From: Halomonas qaidamensis
GTDB lineage: Bacteria > Pseudomonadota > Gammaproteobacteria > Pseudomonadales > Halomonadaceae
Length of the DNA stretch: 64,000 bases
Assembly: GCF_025917315.1 (NCBI RefSeq)
Contig: NZ_CP080627.1
Location: forward strand, 2,356,001-2,420,000
Reading direction: 5' to 3'
The position numbers were made by a program, and so were the translations under genes. The notes below the pieces were generated by a model. That model saw nothing but the letters and a program-made list of their open reading frames with translations, was not told the DNA's origin and ran no database searches. Below, in pieces: positions 16,296 through 25,885 of the stretch; position 1 is the first letter of the stretch; every line of letters begins with the position of its first letter.

Positions 16296-18410
16296 TTACT
16301 CAAAAAGTGTCATTGGGTCTTGTGCCTTTGGCAGTTTAACCACGACACTGTCACGCCCTTCGCCTTTGGCGTCGTAACTGGCAGCATCTGCACGGGAAAG
16401 AGCCGCGTCTACGGTGGTATCGGTCTCGTCGAAGCAGGTGACCCCGATACTTAGCGTCACCGTGTACTCTTTGCCCTCATGAACAACGGATACCTCGCTG
16501 ACTGCCTGACGTAACGATTCAGCGATACGTTCTGCCTGGCCTAGGGTGCAGCTAGGCAGCAACACACCGAACTCATCGCCCCCTTGACGCGCCACGTGGT
16601 CACTACGACGAACTTCCCACGCCACGACCTGGGCGATACGGCGTAGCATTTCATCACCTAACGCGTGCCCGCCTTCGTCGTTAATCGGTTTGAAATGATC
16701 TAGATCAAACAGCAGCAGTGCCGAGGGCGTGCTGGTTTTCTGGAAATCAGCAAAGGCTTCTTCAAGGCGGCGCTCAAAACCTCGCCGATTAAGCAAACCG
16801 GTCAAGGGGTCGTGCTCGGCTTCCCAACGTTGTAGCGCTTCTTGCTCACGGCGTTCGGTAATATCTTTCACTACACCTACTAAACCAAGCGAATGTCCAC
16901 CCTGGGTAAGCATGACCACACGGGCATGGATATCTAGCCATAGCATCTCTTTGTCGCTGCGAATAAAGCGCAGTTGACGCACGTAGTCATTGCCAGTTTT
17001 TAAGCTATGCATCCACATATCTTTCGCGCCGGAACGATCATCAATGTGAATCTGTTCAAGCCACGCTTCCATCGGCATATTAGCTTCAATACCCAACACG
17101 TCTAACAACGCAGGGTTCATATAGGTGATGTTGCCACCAAAATCAGCGACAAACATGCCTTGAGGCGATGCATTTAATACAGAATCTAAAAATGCTTCCC
17201 GTTCTTGAAGATGACCAACAAGCTGCTGTCGCTCTCCCTCAACGCGATTAAAGGTAGTGGCTACTTGCTCAAGTTCTTGCATATTCGTTTCAAGATCAAC
17301 GTAAGCACGACGCCCAAGCCCTACATCACCAATCTGCGCCTCTAGCTTATTAAGGGGTGCTAATATACGCGCAAGTAGCCACCATAAACCGGGCATCATT
17401 AATAGTGCGATGACGACCCAAATCCATCCCAGCTTGTGTATAAAGCCAGACAGCGGCAGTTGAGCTTGCTCTGTGGGCAAATAGAGCCCTACTACCCAGC
17501 TAGCAGGCCATACTTGTGAATATGACTGCAGACCCATACGGCCATCCAACAGCCTACCCACGCCGTCTCCCTGCCAGCCGTCCAGCGCTAAATCAAGCAA
17601 AGGGCTCGCTTTAGAGTCAAAGTCTGCGTTATTGATTAAGGATCGATCGGGGTGATAAAGCACCTTACCGGTGGCGGTAACAACAGCGGCATACCCTTTG
17701 CTACCTAATCGGATAGTGGCCAAGCGATTAAACAACCCACTGCTGTCTAAACTGACCACCCCTCCTATAAACCCCGCGAACTGACCTGCGTTATCAAAAC
17801 GGGGAACGCTAATTAACACCATTGGTATATCACTGGCACGGCCAACAAACGGCTCACTGACATAGGGCCTGCGTGTGCCCTTTAGCGTTTTAAAATATTC
17901 AAGTTCTTGGGTTTCAAGCCCTGCACGCCCCTGCACAACAGGCCAATCTGATAAAATCCGGCCCTGTGTATCGCTGATAACAATGGCATCAAACCATGCC
18001 AGCAACGCATCGTTTCTACCTAGCTGATGACTTAGCCATTGCGCATTATTGGATACGCCAATAACGTCACTAAGCCTATCCAGGGCCTGAAATCGATGTT
18101 CAACTTGTTGAGTAATTTCATCTGCAATTAGGTTAGCTTCGTAGCGTAGATGGGCCATATTGGTTTCTTGAACCATGGTTTTTCCCACCTGCCATGCCAT
18201 CCCCAGCACCAGAGCCGCTAGTAAAAGCAGTGCACAAGAAAGCCCCAGCAATAGCCGACTTTTCAATGAACCAAGCATCATAAGCTTGCTTGGATTAAAT
18301 TTACTGGACATGCGTTTCATAAAGCCCTGTTGCATCAAGCCCTGTTTTATCAGGCTCTGCTTCATGAAGCGCAATTTCATAAAGCCCTGTTTTAGAAAAA
18401 CAAACTTCAT
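16296..18410 (-). CDS. Cache-PAS-GGDEF diguanylate cyclase
   Basis: A roughly 700-aa membrane sensor cyclase. After a repetitive N-terminus come a transmembrane helix (about 53-73), a periplasmic dCache sensor (about 80-325), a second helix (about 330-350), a HAMP-like linker, a PAS domain (about 400-515; NASPQGMFVADFGG, YMNPALLDVLG) and a C-terminal GGDEF domain with intact GGDEF near 608-612. RRSD upstream is a canonical inhibitory I-site. No EAL domain. The true start is unclear: codons 1-34 consist largely of 15-nt repeats, and methionines at 31 and 34 (18320, 18311) are also possible starts. Confidence 0.88.
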   Translation of the reverse strand: MKFVFLKQGFMKLRFMKQSLIKQGLMQQGFMKRMSSKFNPSKLMMLGSLKSRLLLGLSCALLLLAALVLGMAWQVGKTMVQETNMAHLRYEANLIADEITQQVEHRFQALDRLSDVIGVSNNAQWLSHQLGRNDALLAWFDAIVISDTQGRILSDWPVVQGRAGLETQELEYFKTLKGTRRPYVSEPFVGRASDIPMVLISVPRFDNAGQFAGFIGGVVSLDSSGLFNRLATIRLGSKGYAAVVTATGKVLYHPDRSLINNADFDSKASPLLDLALDGWQGDGVGRLLDGRMGLQSYSQVWPASWVVGLYLPTEQAQLPLSGFIHKLGWIWVVIALLMMPGLWWLLARILAPLNKLEAQIGDVGLGRRAYVDLETNMQELEQVATTFNRVEGERQQLVGHLQEREAFLDSVLNASPQGMFVADFGGNITYMNPALLDVLGIEANMPMEAWLEQIHIDDRSGAKDMWMHSLKTGNDYVRQLRFIRSDKEMLWLDIHARVVMLTQGGHSLGLVGVVKDITERREQEALQRWEAEHDPLTGLLNRRGFERRLEEAFADFQKTSTPSALLLFDLDHFKPINDEGGHALGDEMLRRIAQVVAWEVRRSDHVARQGGDEFGVLLPSCTLGQAERIAESLRQAVSEVSVVHEGKEYTVTLSIGVTCFDETDTTVDAALSRADAASYDAKGEGRDSVVVKLPKAQDPMTLFE
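18321..18395 (-). repeat. 15-nt degenerate tandem repeat in the cyclase N-terminus
   Basis: Read on the minus strand, five consecutive 15-nt units related to ATGAAACAGGGCTTT encode LKQGF, MKLRF, MKQSL, IKQGL and MQQGF, followed by a partial sixth. The unit length keeps the reading frame. Each unit contains a purine-rich stretch and most contain an in-frame ATG, so the array may offer several starts. Confidence 0.75.
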
Positions 18411-18715
18411 GAACGTAACGCGTGAATATCAATTTTATCAACATCTTCCTTGTGAACATCGCTCGTATACTATTATTTTTATGCCTATCGTTTTTGCAAA
18501 AGTAGACACTTGACACGCCAATTACCTGTTTTCTACTAACGCTTATTTCTACTAACGCTTATTACTAGCTTTTTAACCAGTAAGTCAGCACTACTTGTTT
18601 TACGAGCCACCAACCTATCAAAAAATTGGACAATATGCGCGCAACCTTGCCTGAACCTAGCCAATGTCTAATTGTGACATTAAGTAACAGAAACCTCTAT
18701 TAGCGTAATACAATT
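18411..18715. other. Gap upstream of the cyclase, containing a direct repeat
   Basis: AT-rich intergenic DNA before the IS. It holds a 16-nt tandem duplication around TTTCTACTAACGCTTA (about 18530-18561) and presumably the cyclase promoter. Before IS insertion this was also upstream DNA of the capsule operon. No gene seen. Confidence 0.5.
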
Positions 18716-20076
18716 TTAGCAAAACTCCGCGTAAACCCTCGCCCAGTCGGGCGGGGATATAAGCGGGCAGCGCGATAGCGCTGCAGGGTTTGATCTTTGC
18801 CCTTCGCCACTTATAATGGATAGATATACAGCTTTAATAGCCCCATGCCATGCTGAAAGCCACGAAAGTACGTCTCTACCCGACCCCTGAACAGGCAGCG
18901 TTCTTGAACGCCCAGTTCGGCGCGGTGCGGTTTGTGTACAACAAGGCATTGCATATCATCAGCACACAGCACAAACGGCATGGCACCAAGCTCCGCGCCA
19001 AAAAAGATCTCAAGCCGCTGCTAGCGGTGGCGAAGAAGTCCCGCAAGTATCACTGGCTCAAGGATTTTGACTCGATTGCGCTGCAGCAAGCGTGCATTAA
19101 CCTGGATCGGGCCTTCCAGAACTTCTTTAACCCCCAGTTAAAAGCCCGTTACCCCAGGTTCAAGCGTAAGCACGGCAAGCAATCGAGCTATCACTGCACC
19201 GGCATCAAGCTCGGTGAAGGCGAGATCAAGATACCAAAACTCACGTCTATCAAGGCGCGCCTTCACCGTGAGATCACCGGTACGCTGAAAAGCATCACCT
19301 TAACCCGCACCACCACCGGCAAATACTACGCCTCGGTGCTGGTCGATGACGGAGAGGAAGCCCCGGCACCGCTGCAAACAGTGGACGCCGTGCTGGGTGT
19401 GGACATGGGGCTGATACACCTCGCCATCGACTCGGAGGGTCATAAAACCCCCAATCCCCGCTTTCTCAAGCGTGCGCGCACCAACCTGCGCCGCAAGCAG
19501 AAAGCGCTCTCCCGCTGCCAGAAAGGCAGCAAGAGCCGTGCGAAAGCACGGCTAACCCTTGCCAAGGCGCACGAGCGCCTGGCCAATGCCCGTGCTGATT
19601 TCCAGCACAAGCTGTCTCGACAATTCATTGACGACAACCAAGCGGTGGTGGTTGAGACGCTGAAAGTCAAAAACATGCTGAAAAACCGCAAGCTGGCAAA
19701 ACATATTGCAGATGCCAGTTGGCACAGCCTGATCCAAAAGCTGGTGTACAAGGCAGCAGCCCAAGGCAAGCACCTGGTCAAAATCGATCAGTGGTTTGCC
19801 AGCTCCAAAACCTGCGCTGGCTGCGGCCACAAGGTCGATAAAATGCCGCTCAGCATTCGTGCCTGGGATTGCCCCGGTTGTGGTGCGCAAGGCATTGACC
19901 GTGACATCAACGCCGCGATCAACATTCGTCATCAGGGTATTATCAAACTACGAGCCGAAGGACTGTCGGTTCCTGCCCACGGAGGCCTGCGTAAGCCCGG
20001 TCACGCGCCGGCAGCGGCCTGAGAAGTGGGAAGCCTCGCCCGTGGCGCACCAGCGCTTAGGGCGGGGAGCAGTCAC
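18716..20076 (+). mobile_element. IS200/IS605-superfamily TnpB-only element, copy 1
   Basis: Boundaries come from aligning the two copies in this window: identity begins at TTAGC (18716-18720) and ends at AGTCAC (20071-20076), giving 1361 bp in both. Ends carry subterminal hairpins (CGCCC-AGTC-GGGCG at the left, CCTCGCCC paired with GGGCGGGG at the right) and there are no terminal inverted repeats or target duplication, as expected for this superfamily. No TnpA, so it is an IS1341-type element that needs a transposase in trans. The right end past tnpB should encode an omega-type guide RNA, with flanking DNA from 20077 as guide. It separates the cyclase and the capsule operon. Confidence 0.88.
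18850..20022 (+). CDS. tnpB: TnpB RNA-guided nuclease, copy 1
   Basis: A 390-aa TnpB with an N-terminal helix-turn-helix/WED part and a C-terminal RuvC and zinc ribbon. Catalytic acids are D185 (GVDMG), E269 (VVETLKVKNM) and D352 (DRDINAA); zinc ligands are C322/C325 and C341/C344. All are intact, so it should be active as an RNA-guided nuclease helping element retention. It differs from copy 2 at two residues (His41 versus Tyr, Ser229 versus Gly). Confidence 0.93.
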   Translation: MLKATKVRLYPTPEQAAFLNAQFGAVRFVYNKALHIISTQHKRHGTKLRAKKDLKPLLAVAKKSRKYHWLKDFDSIALQQACINLDRAFQNFFNPQLKARYPRFKRKHGKQSSYHCTGIKLGEGEIKIPKLTSIKARLHREITGTLKSITLTRTTTGKYYASVLVDDGEEAPAPLQTVDAVLGVDMGLIHLAIDSEGHKTPNPRFLKRARTNLRRKQKALSRCQKGSKSRAKARLTLAKAHERLANARADFQHKLSRQFIDDNQAVVVETLKVKNMLKNRKLAKHIADASWHSLIQKLVYKAAAQGKHLVKIDQWFASSKTCAGCGHKVDKMPLSIRAWDCPGCGAQGIDRDINAAINIRHQGIIKLRAEGLSVPAHGGLRKPGHAPAAA

Positions 20077-20172
20077 ACCTAATTGATAAGCTCAACCTTT
20101 TCACGTATGTTCGCCGCTTTAAGTCTTTGCGCTGATAGCGCGCTTGTTTTCAACATGGTTGCGGCTCTTCAC

Positions 20173-22221
20173 ATGGCAAAGCTTATAGCAGGCTATACAT
20201 CTCCCGGTATTTCTAAGATCTCTGCCCTTGCTTCTTTTTTACCTGAATACACGCGTTTTGCACGCCTTGGGCGGCTGAGCGCTAAGCCCCATGCGGTTAT
20301 TGGCTGGGGGCTTAAACCTACTAGTAAGCGCGCCCGAGAGTATGCCCGCCGCCATCGTCTGGCGTATATCGCTCTAGAGGATGGGTTTCTTCGTTCTTTA
20401 GGGTTAGGTGTTGAAGGCTACCAGCCCCATAGCATGGTCGTTGATCACACCGGTATTTATTACGATGCCTCGCGACCCAGCGATTTAGAAAATTGGCTAA
20501 ATAACGCTACCTTTACAATAGAAGAGTGTGCTCAAGCATCGCGCTGCATTGAACAACTGTCACGCTATCGCTTGTCAAAATACAACCACGCGCCAGACCA
20601 CCCCGTGCCCCTTGCTAAACACGCTAGCGCTTTTGAAACGTCTAATGTGTTAGTGGTTGACCAAACGGCTGGCGATGCGTCTATCCATCACGGCGGAGCC
20701 AACGCAGATAGCTTCCAGCGGATGTTAGCAAGCGCGTTAACTAACCACCCTACCGCTAACATTTTAGTCAAAGTACACCCAGACGTCATTGCAGGCAAAA
20801 AACAGGGCCACTTGGCGCACGTTCATCATAATCCCCGTTGCCACATTATTAGCGACAACATTAACCCGTGGGCACTGTTTGACTGTGTCGAAGAGGTTTA
20901 TGTGGTCACCAGCCAACTTGGCTTCGAAGCATTAATGGCAGGCAAGCGCGTTCACTGTTTTGGCTTACCCTTTTATGCGGGCTGGGGATTAACCGTTGAT
21001 CAACTTAGCTGCTCACGACGAAGGGTAACACGCTCGCTCGAAGAGGTCTTTGCCGCCGCATACCTACGCTATACCCGCTACGCCAATCCTTACACGGGCG
21101 CTCCATCAACGCTGGAAGAAACCATCGCCTTAATTGCTGATCAAAAACGCCAGCAAGAGCGCTTGCGCGGTAAGTGGTTGGCTTGCGGTTTTTCTTCCTG
21201 GAAAAGACGCTTCATTGGTGATTTTCTTGGCCCAGCGGCAAAGGTGCATTATCAAAAAGAGCTACCCACCGCTGAGGAACAGCCGTTAGAAAAAACAAAG
21301 GTGCTGGTGTGGTCTAGCCGTATTAACGACGATTTTAAGAGCCGCCACCCTCACCACATGGCTACGCTATGGCGAATGGAAGACGGCTTTATCCGTTCTG
21401 TAGGCTTGGGGGTAGACCTTGCTCAACCCCTCTCCTTGGTGATTGACCGTTATGGCATTTACTACGATCCCAGTCAGCCTAGCGAGCTTGAAACCCTGCT
21501 CAACAATGCTGATTTTAGCGATGATTTGCTAACCCGTGCGGCCCAGTTACGTAAACGATTAGTCGCTTTAAAACTATCTAAATACAATGTGCCAGGCAAA
21601 GAGACCATTGACCTACCCACCAACACACACACTATTTTGGTGCCTGGGCAGGTAGAAAGCGATGCATCGATTGCAACTGGTTCACCAGAAATATGTACGA
21701 ATAGCGCGCTGTTAACCGCTGTTCGTGAAGCGAACCCTAATGCCTTTATTGTTTACAAGGCCCATCCAGACGTGTTGACAGGTGCTCGTATTGGAGCACT
21801 CGATACCAACGCCAAACGCCTGTATGATCTTGACGCTAGCCATATCGATATCACCACGCTATTAGCACGCGTTGATGCTGTGCATACCATGAGTTCGCTC
21901 ACCGGCTTTGAAGCACTGCTTCGACAACGCCAGGTATACACCTATGGCCTGCCATTTTACGCTGGCTGGGGGCTCACCCAGGATGCCATGCACTGCCCAC
22001 GACGCAACCGAGGGCTATCGCTAGATGCATTGGTAGCAGGAACACTGCTTCTGTACCCAAACTACGTCGACCCTAGTTCTCGACAGCTATGTAATGCAGA
22101 AACAGTGGTCAGCCTGTTGGAACAGGCTAAATCACAATACGTTTTAACAAAAAAACATAGGCTTACATGGAAGCAGCGACTGTATCGCTGTTATCGTAAC
22201 TTATTTATTGGAAGTCATTAA
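20173..22221 (+). CDS. kpsC: KpsC-like dual beta-Kdo transferase
   Basis: A 682-aa capsule protein made of two homologous halves (about 1-330 and 370-670), each with a GWGLKPTSKR/VWSSRIN-type start, EDGFLRS/EDGFIRS, GIYYD, DQTAGDASI/VESDASI, VKVHPDV/YKAHPDV and FYAGWG motifs. In E. coli KpsC the two halves are beta-Kdo transferases that build the oligo-Kdo linker between phospholipid and capsule at the cytoplasmic face of the inner membrane. The start at ATG 20173 is chosen because homology begins there; a TTG at 20083, 7 bp after the IS end, would add 30 unlikely residues. First gene of the capsule operon. Confidence 0.9.
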   Translation: MAKLIAGYTSPGISKISALASFLPEYTRFARLGRLSAKPHAVIGWGLKPTSKRAREYARRHRLAYIALEDGFLRSLGLGVEGYQPHSMVVDHTGIYYDASRPSDLENWLNNATFTIEECAQASRCIEQLSRYRLSKYNHAPDHPVPLAKHASAFETSNVLVVDQTAGDASIHHGGANADSFQRMLASALTNHPTANILVKVHPDVIAGKKQGHLAHVHHNPRCHIISDNINPWALFDCVEEVYVVTSQLGFEALMAGKRVHCFGLPFYAGWGLTVDQLSCSRRRVTRSLEEVFAAAYLRYTRYANPYTGAPSTLEETIALIADQKRQQERLRGKWLACGFSSWKRRFIGDFLGPAAKVHYQKELPTAEEQPLEKTKVLVWSSRINDDFKSRHPHHMATLWRMEDGFIRSVGLGVDLAQPLSLVIDRYGIYYDPSQPSELETLLNNADFSDDLLTRAAQLRKRLVALKLSKYNVPGKETIDLPTNTHTILVPGQVESDASIATGSPEICTNSALLTAVREANPNAFIVYKAHPDVLTGARIGALDTNAKRLYDLDASHIDITTLLARVDAVHTMSSLTGFEALLRQRQVYTYGLPFYAGWGLTQDAMHCPRRNRGLSLDALVAGTLLLYPNYVDPSSRQLCNAETVVSLLEQAKSQYVLTKKHRLTWKQRLYRCYRNLFIGSH

Positions 22222-22222
22222 G

Positions 22223-23458
22223 TTGAAGCAAAAGCGTGCATTCTTATTTTTACAAGGCGTCTGCTCGCCCTTTTATCAACGCCTGGCTCGTCGGCTTACC
22301 GACGATGGACACCGCGTGGTAAAGGTTAACTTCAACGCTGGCGATATTGCTTACTGGCAACGCACCCACAGCCAGAACCATCTATTTCGGGGGCCTTTAA
22401 GTGAGCTGCCGGCCTATATCCAATCGCTGTGGCAACGCTATCAGATCACTGATCAAGTGCTGTTCGGTGACCGCCGCCCAATTCACCGCCCAGCGGTTGA
22501 CCTAGCGCCAGCGGCCGGTATTCGCACGCATGTGTTTGAAGAGGGGTATTTTCGCCCTTTTTGGATCACGCTTGAACGCGATGGCGTTAATGGCCACTCC
22601 TTGCTGCCCCGCGATCCCCAGTGGTTTTACGAAACAGGTAAAGCGCTGCCAAAGCTGCCCGCCCCTGTTCGCTTTCGCTCATCGTTTAAAATCCGCGCCG
22701 CTCATGATGTGTGCTACCACTTAGCCGGCCTTGCCAACCCCTTGGTGGCACCCCACTACCGTAATCATGCGCCCATTACCGCACCGGTGGAATATGCGGG
22801 CTACGTTAAGCGCTTTACGCTACTAAGACAGTGGAAAAAGCGCGATGCAGAGCGTATCGAGCAGCTGATAGAGGGCAAAAGGCCTTATTTTATGCTGCCC
22901 CTACAGCTCAACACGGATGCGCAGGTTCGTGATCACTCCCCTTACGCCAATATGGAAGAGGTGATGACTCACGTTATGGGGTCGTTTGCCTTACATGCCC
23001 CTAGCGATGCCCTGCTATGTATCAAAAACCACCCGCTAGACATGGGGCTGGTTAATTACCCAAGTATTATTCAAAAGCTTGAAGAGTTTTACGGCCTTCA
23101 GGGGCGCATCGTTTATCTGGAATCAGGCAACCTCAACCCACTGCTTAAGCACGCTACGGGGACGGTCACAGTGAATAGTACCGTGGGTATTGTGTCACTG
23201 GAAAAACAGTGTCCCACCTTTGCGCTTAGCGACCCTATCTATCGTTTAACGGGCCTAACTTATGAGGGTTCTCTCGATGAGTTTTGGCACCAGCCGCCAC
23301 CGCCCAGTCAGGCGCTATTTGGCTATTTCCGCAATACGGTAATGCACACTGCACAGGTAAATGGTGGCTTTTATTGTCAGCCCAGTATCGATTTAGCCGT
23401 GAATAACGCCGCCCATATATTGGAAGCCTGCCCTTCACCGCTGGAGAAGTTACTTTGA
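22223..23458 (+). CDS. kpsS: KpsS-like Kdo transferase
   Basis: A 411-aa protein of the KpsS/LipB capsule family, beginning RAFLFLQGVCSPFYQRLARRL, with FGDRRPIH, FEEGYFRP, LPLQLNTDAQ, IKNHPLD and VNSTVG motifs. In E. coli KpsS adds the first Kdo to the lipid acceptor, and KpsC extends it. The start is a TTG at 22223 with GGAAG eight nt upstream, one base after the kpsC stop, so the two are coupled; an in-frame TTG at 22208 is an alternative. The downstream lipid genes suggest the acceptor here could be a non-standard lipid. Confidence 0.9.
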   Translation: MKQKRAFLFLQGVCSPFYQRLARRLTDDGHRVVKVNFNAGDIAYWQRTHSQNHLFRGPLSELPAYIQSLWQRYQITDQVLFGDRRPIHRPAVDLAPAAGIRTHVFEEGYFRPFWITLERDGVNGHSLLPRDPQWFYETGKALPKLPAPVRFRSSFKIRAAHDVCYHLAGLANPLVAPHYRNHAPITAPVEYAGYVKRFTLLRQWKKRDAERIEQLIEGKRPYFMLPLQLNTDAQVRDHSPYANMEEVMTHVMGSFALHAPSDALLCIKNHPLDMGLVNYPSIIQKLEEFYGLQGRIVYLESGNLNPLLKHATGTVTVNSTVGIVSLEKQCPTFALSDPIYRLTGLTYEGSLDEFWHQPPPPSQALFGYFRNTVMHTAQVNGGFYCQPSIDLAVNNAAHILEACPSPLEKLL

Positions 23459-24261
23459 GCGTGGGTCAACTAACACTACCCGTTACGGGCAAATCACGCT
23501 GCGTGCTGATTACCGGGGCTACCGGCGCTATAGGTGGAGCGCTAGCACAGGCTTACGCAACCCCAACAACGCATTTAGTGCTGCATGGGCGCAATCAATC
23601 GTCGCTTGAAACGCTGGCAACGGCTTGTCGTGAAAAGGGAGCAAGCGTGTCGCTGTCATCTGCTCACCTGACCGACGATAGCGAACTCACCGCTTGGCTA
23701 GATAGCGTATGTGCCCAACACGTACCCGATATCGTGATCGCCAATGCGGGTATTAATACACATCCCCACGATAACGCACTAGAGCCATGGGATGAGGTTC
23801 AAGCGCTACTGGATATTAACTTAAAAGCTCCCATTGCAATGGCCCAGCGCCTAGTGCCTGCCATGCAAGCACGAGGCAGCGGCCAGCTGGTCTTTATTAG
23901 CTCTCTAGCTGGCTGGCACGGCTTGCCAACAACGCCCAGCTACAGCGCCAGCAAAGCAGGCATTAAAGCATATGGCGAAGGGCTTAGAGGGCTGCTCGCC
24001 CCCCATGGCATTGGCGTTACTGTGGTCATGCCTGGCTACGTCACTTCCCCCATGTGCAATGCCATGCCCGGCCCGAAGCCGTGGGAATGGCCGCCAGAGC
24101 GTGCGGCCAATGCCATACAACGTGGCGTTGCTGCGAACCGCGCCCGTATCAGCTTTCCTTTTCCGTTGAATTTCGGCACTTGGTGGCTGGCCGTTTTACC
24201 TGCGGGACTTTCTCAATGGCTGATCAAACGCTTTGGTTTTCATCATCCCGGGGGCGTGTAG
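23455..24261 (+). CDS. Short-chain dehydrogenase in the capsule operon (RkpH-like)
   Basis: A 268-aa classical SDR: nucleotide-binding TGATGAIG (residues 20-27), NAG (97-99), catalytic S149/S150, Y163 and K167 (YSASK). It overlaps the kpsS stop (TTG at 23455, or GTG at 23461 as the real start). In the Sinorhizobium rkp-1 region an SDR (RkpH) sits with a fatty-acid-synthase-like protein and an alpha-oxoamine synthase; by that analogy this enzyme would reduce the 3-keto group formed by the oxoamine synthase product. Substrate is inference. Confidence 0.88.
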   Translation: MSVGQLTLPVTGKSRCVLITGATGAIGGALAQAYATPTTHLVLHGRNQSSLETLATACREKGASVSLSSAHLTDDSELTAWLDSVCAQHVPDIVIANAGINTHPHDNALEPWDEVQALLDINLKAPIAMAQRLVPAMQARGSGQLVFISSLAGWHGLPTTPSYSASKAGIKAYGEGLRGLLAPHGIGVTVVMPGYVTSPMCNAMPGPKPWEWPPERAANAIQRGVAANRARISFPFPLNFGTWWLAVLPAGLSQWLIKRFGFHHPGGV

Positions 24262-24262
24262 C

Positions 24263-25885
24263 GTGCAGCTTTTTGTATCCACTACCTTTATTAGCCCGCT
24301 GCTGGTTGGCTTATTGGGAAGCTTGCTGTTCGAGGCACTGCTAAGCCCTCGCCCACAACCGTTTTGGCAGCGCGGTGTGGCTGCAAACATCGTGCACCTT
24401 GGTAGCTGGCTACTGCTGTTTGGACTATTTGTTCTGCTACTACAACGCCCTTGGTTTGCGGTCGTTTTTGTTCTGTCGCTGCAATTGGTGGTCGTGCAGT
24501 CCAGCAATACCAAGTCACGCACGCTGAACGAACCCTTTATCTGCCACGATTTTGAATACTTCTGGGATGCTATTTTGCACCCCCGTCTCTACGTGCCCTT
24601 TTTCGGCATCGGCTTAGCCATTGCCGCTAGCAGCGCAGGGGCCATTGCCATTGGCAGCTTCTTATATATTGAAGCCTCGTTAATCAGCAAATGGGGCAGC
24701 ATAGCTTTTTTGGTCAGCAGCCTGGTCATGGCAACCTCAGGGGCATTATTGGTTTGGTTAGGCTGGCGCAAACTTCCGCCGATCACACTTGACCCTGTCC
24801 TTGACCTCAATCACCTGGGGCTGTTTGCCAGCCTGTGGGCTTACGGCATTGCCCTAATGCGCTCCCAACCGCCCACATCTGAGGCATCACCTTTTCACCA
24901 CGTCACTCATCACCCCCTAGATCAGGCTGCCCATGCAGCGCTCCCCAATGTGGTGTTAGTGCAAAGTGAATCGTTTTTTGACCCGCGTACCTGGTGTAGC
25001 GAGATTGCCGCAGACTTACTGCCACACTATGATGCCACGCGCCCCGAAGCGGTCATGAAGGGAGCACTAAACGTGCCAGCTTGGGGTGCCAATACAGTAC
25101 GTACCGAATGTGCCATATTAACGGGCATTGCGCCTGACAACTGGGGGCCGCGCCAATTTAATCCCTACCGCACGCTGTCACGTCACCCGCTACCCAGTAT
25201 TGCCAGTGCCTTTCAAGCACAAGGGTACCGAACCGTTTGCGTTCACCCCTACCCCGCTACCTTCTACATGCGCGACAGCGTTATTCCCAAACTGGGCTTT
25301 GAAACGTTCATCGATATCAGCGCATTCGATAGCCAGGATAAGCACGGCCAATACATTGGTGATCAAGCCGTTGCACGAAAGGTTGGACGACTGCTTGAAG
25401 ATGACGATAATAGGCCACTGTTTGTGTTTGTGATTACGATGGAGAATCACGGCCCGTTACATTTAGAAGCGCCGGAGCAAGCGTGGTTAGCATCCACTTT
25501 ACCAACGGCGCCATGGCCATTACCAAATCACTTGCGTGATTTAGCCGTTTACCTGCACCATTTGGGTGAATCGGATAAAATGCTTGGAAGCGTTAAAGCA
25601 GCGCTAAACTCAGCGATAAGGCCAGGGCTGTTGGGCTGGTACGGTGATCATGTTCCGATATTACCCACCGCCTACAGGCACTATTCGCCCCCTGCTAGCA
25701 GCACCCCGTACATGATATGGTCAACGGAAATAGAGCGTGATACGCACGACCATCCGTCCTACGAGCAAGAATCGTATACGCTGGAAGCAAACGAACTTGG
25801 CGTCTACCTATTTAAACAGGCGTTTGGGCGCGATATAAATAGCGATGTGATCAAGGCAGAACCAGAACCTCAGGAGCAAGAATGA
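24263..25885 (+). CDS. Membrane sulfatase-fold (LTA-synthase-like) enzyme (RkpI-like)
   Basis: A 540-aa protein with four or five N-terminal membrane helices (to about residue 195) and a C-terminal alkaline-phosphatase-fold domain with VLVQSESFFD, NTVRTECAILTG (nucleophile Thr), FVITMENHGP and GWYGDHVP, the motifs of LTA synthase/phosphoethanolamine-transferase-like enzymes. It probably transfers a phosphoalcohol group, or hydrolyses one, on the periplasmic side. The start GTG at 24263 follows the SDR stop by one base. It overlaps the synthase start by ATGA (25882-25885). Context suggests modification or flipping of the capsule lipid. Confidence 0.82.
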   Translation: MQLFVSTTFISPLLVGLLGSLLFEALLSPRPQPFWQRGVAANIVHLGSWLLLFGLFVLLLQRPWFAVVFVLSLQLVVVQSSNTKSRTLNEPFICHDFEYFWDAILHPRLYVPFFGIGLAIAASSAGAIAIGSFLYIEASLISKWGSIAFLVSSLVMATSGALLVWLGWRKLPPITLDPVLDLNHLGLFASLWAYGIALMRSQPPTSEASPFHHVTHHPLDQAAHAALPNVVLVQSESFFDPRTWCSEIAADLLPHYDATRPEAVMKGALNVPAWGANTVRTECAILTGIAPDNWGPRQFNPYRTLSRHPLPSIASAFQAQGYRTVCVHPYPATFYMRDSVIPKLGFETFIDISAFDSQDKHGQYIGDQAVARKVGRLLEDDDNRPLFVFVITMENHGPLHLEAPEQAWLASTLPTAPWPLPNHLRDLAVYLHHLGESDKMLGSVKAALNSAIRPGLLGWYGDHVPILPTAYRHYSPPASSTPYMIWSTEIERDTHDHPSYEQESYTLEANELGVYLFKQAFGRDINSDVIKAEPEPQEQE

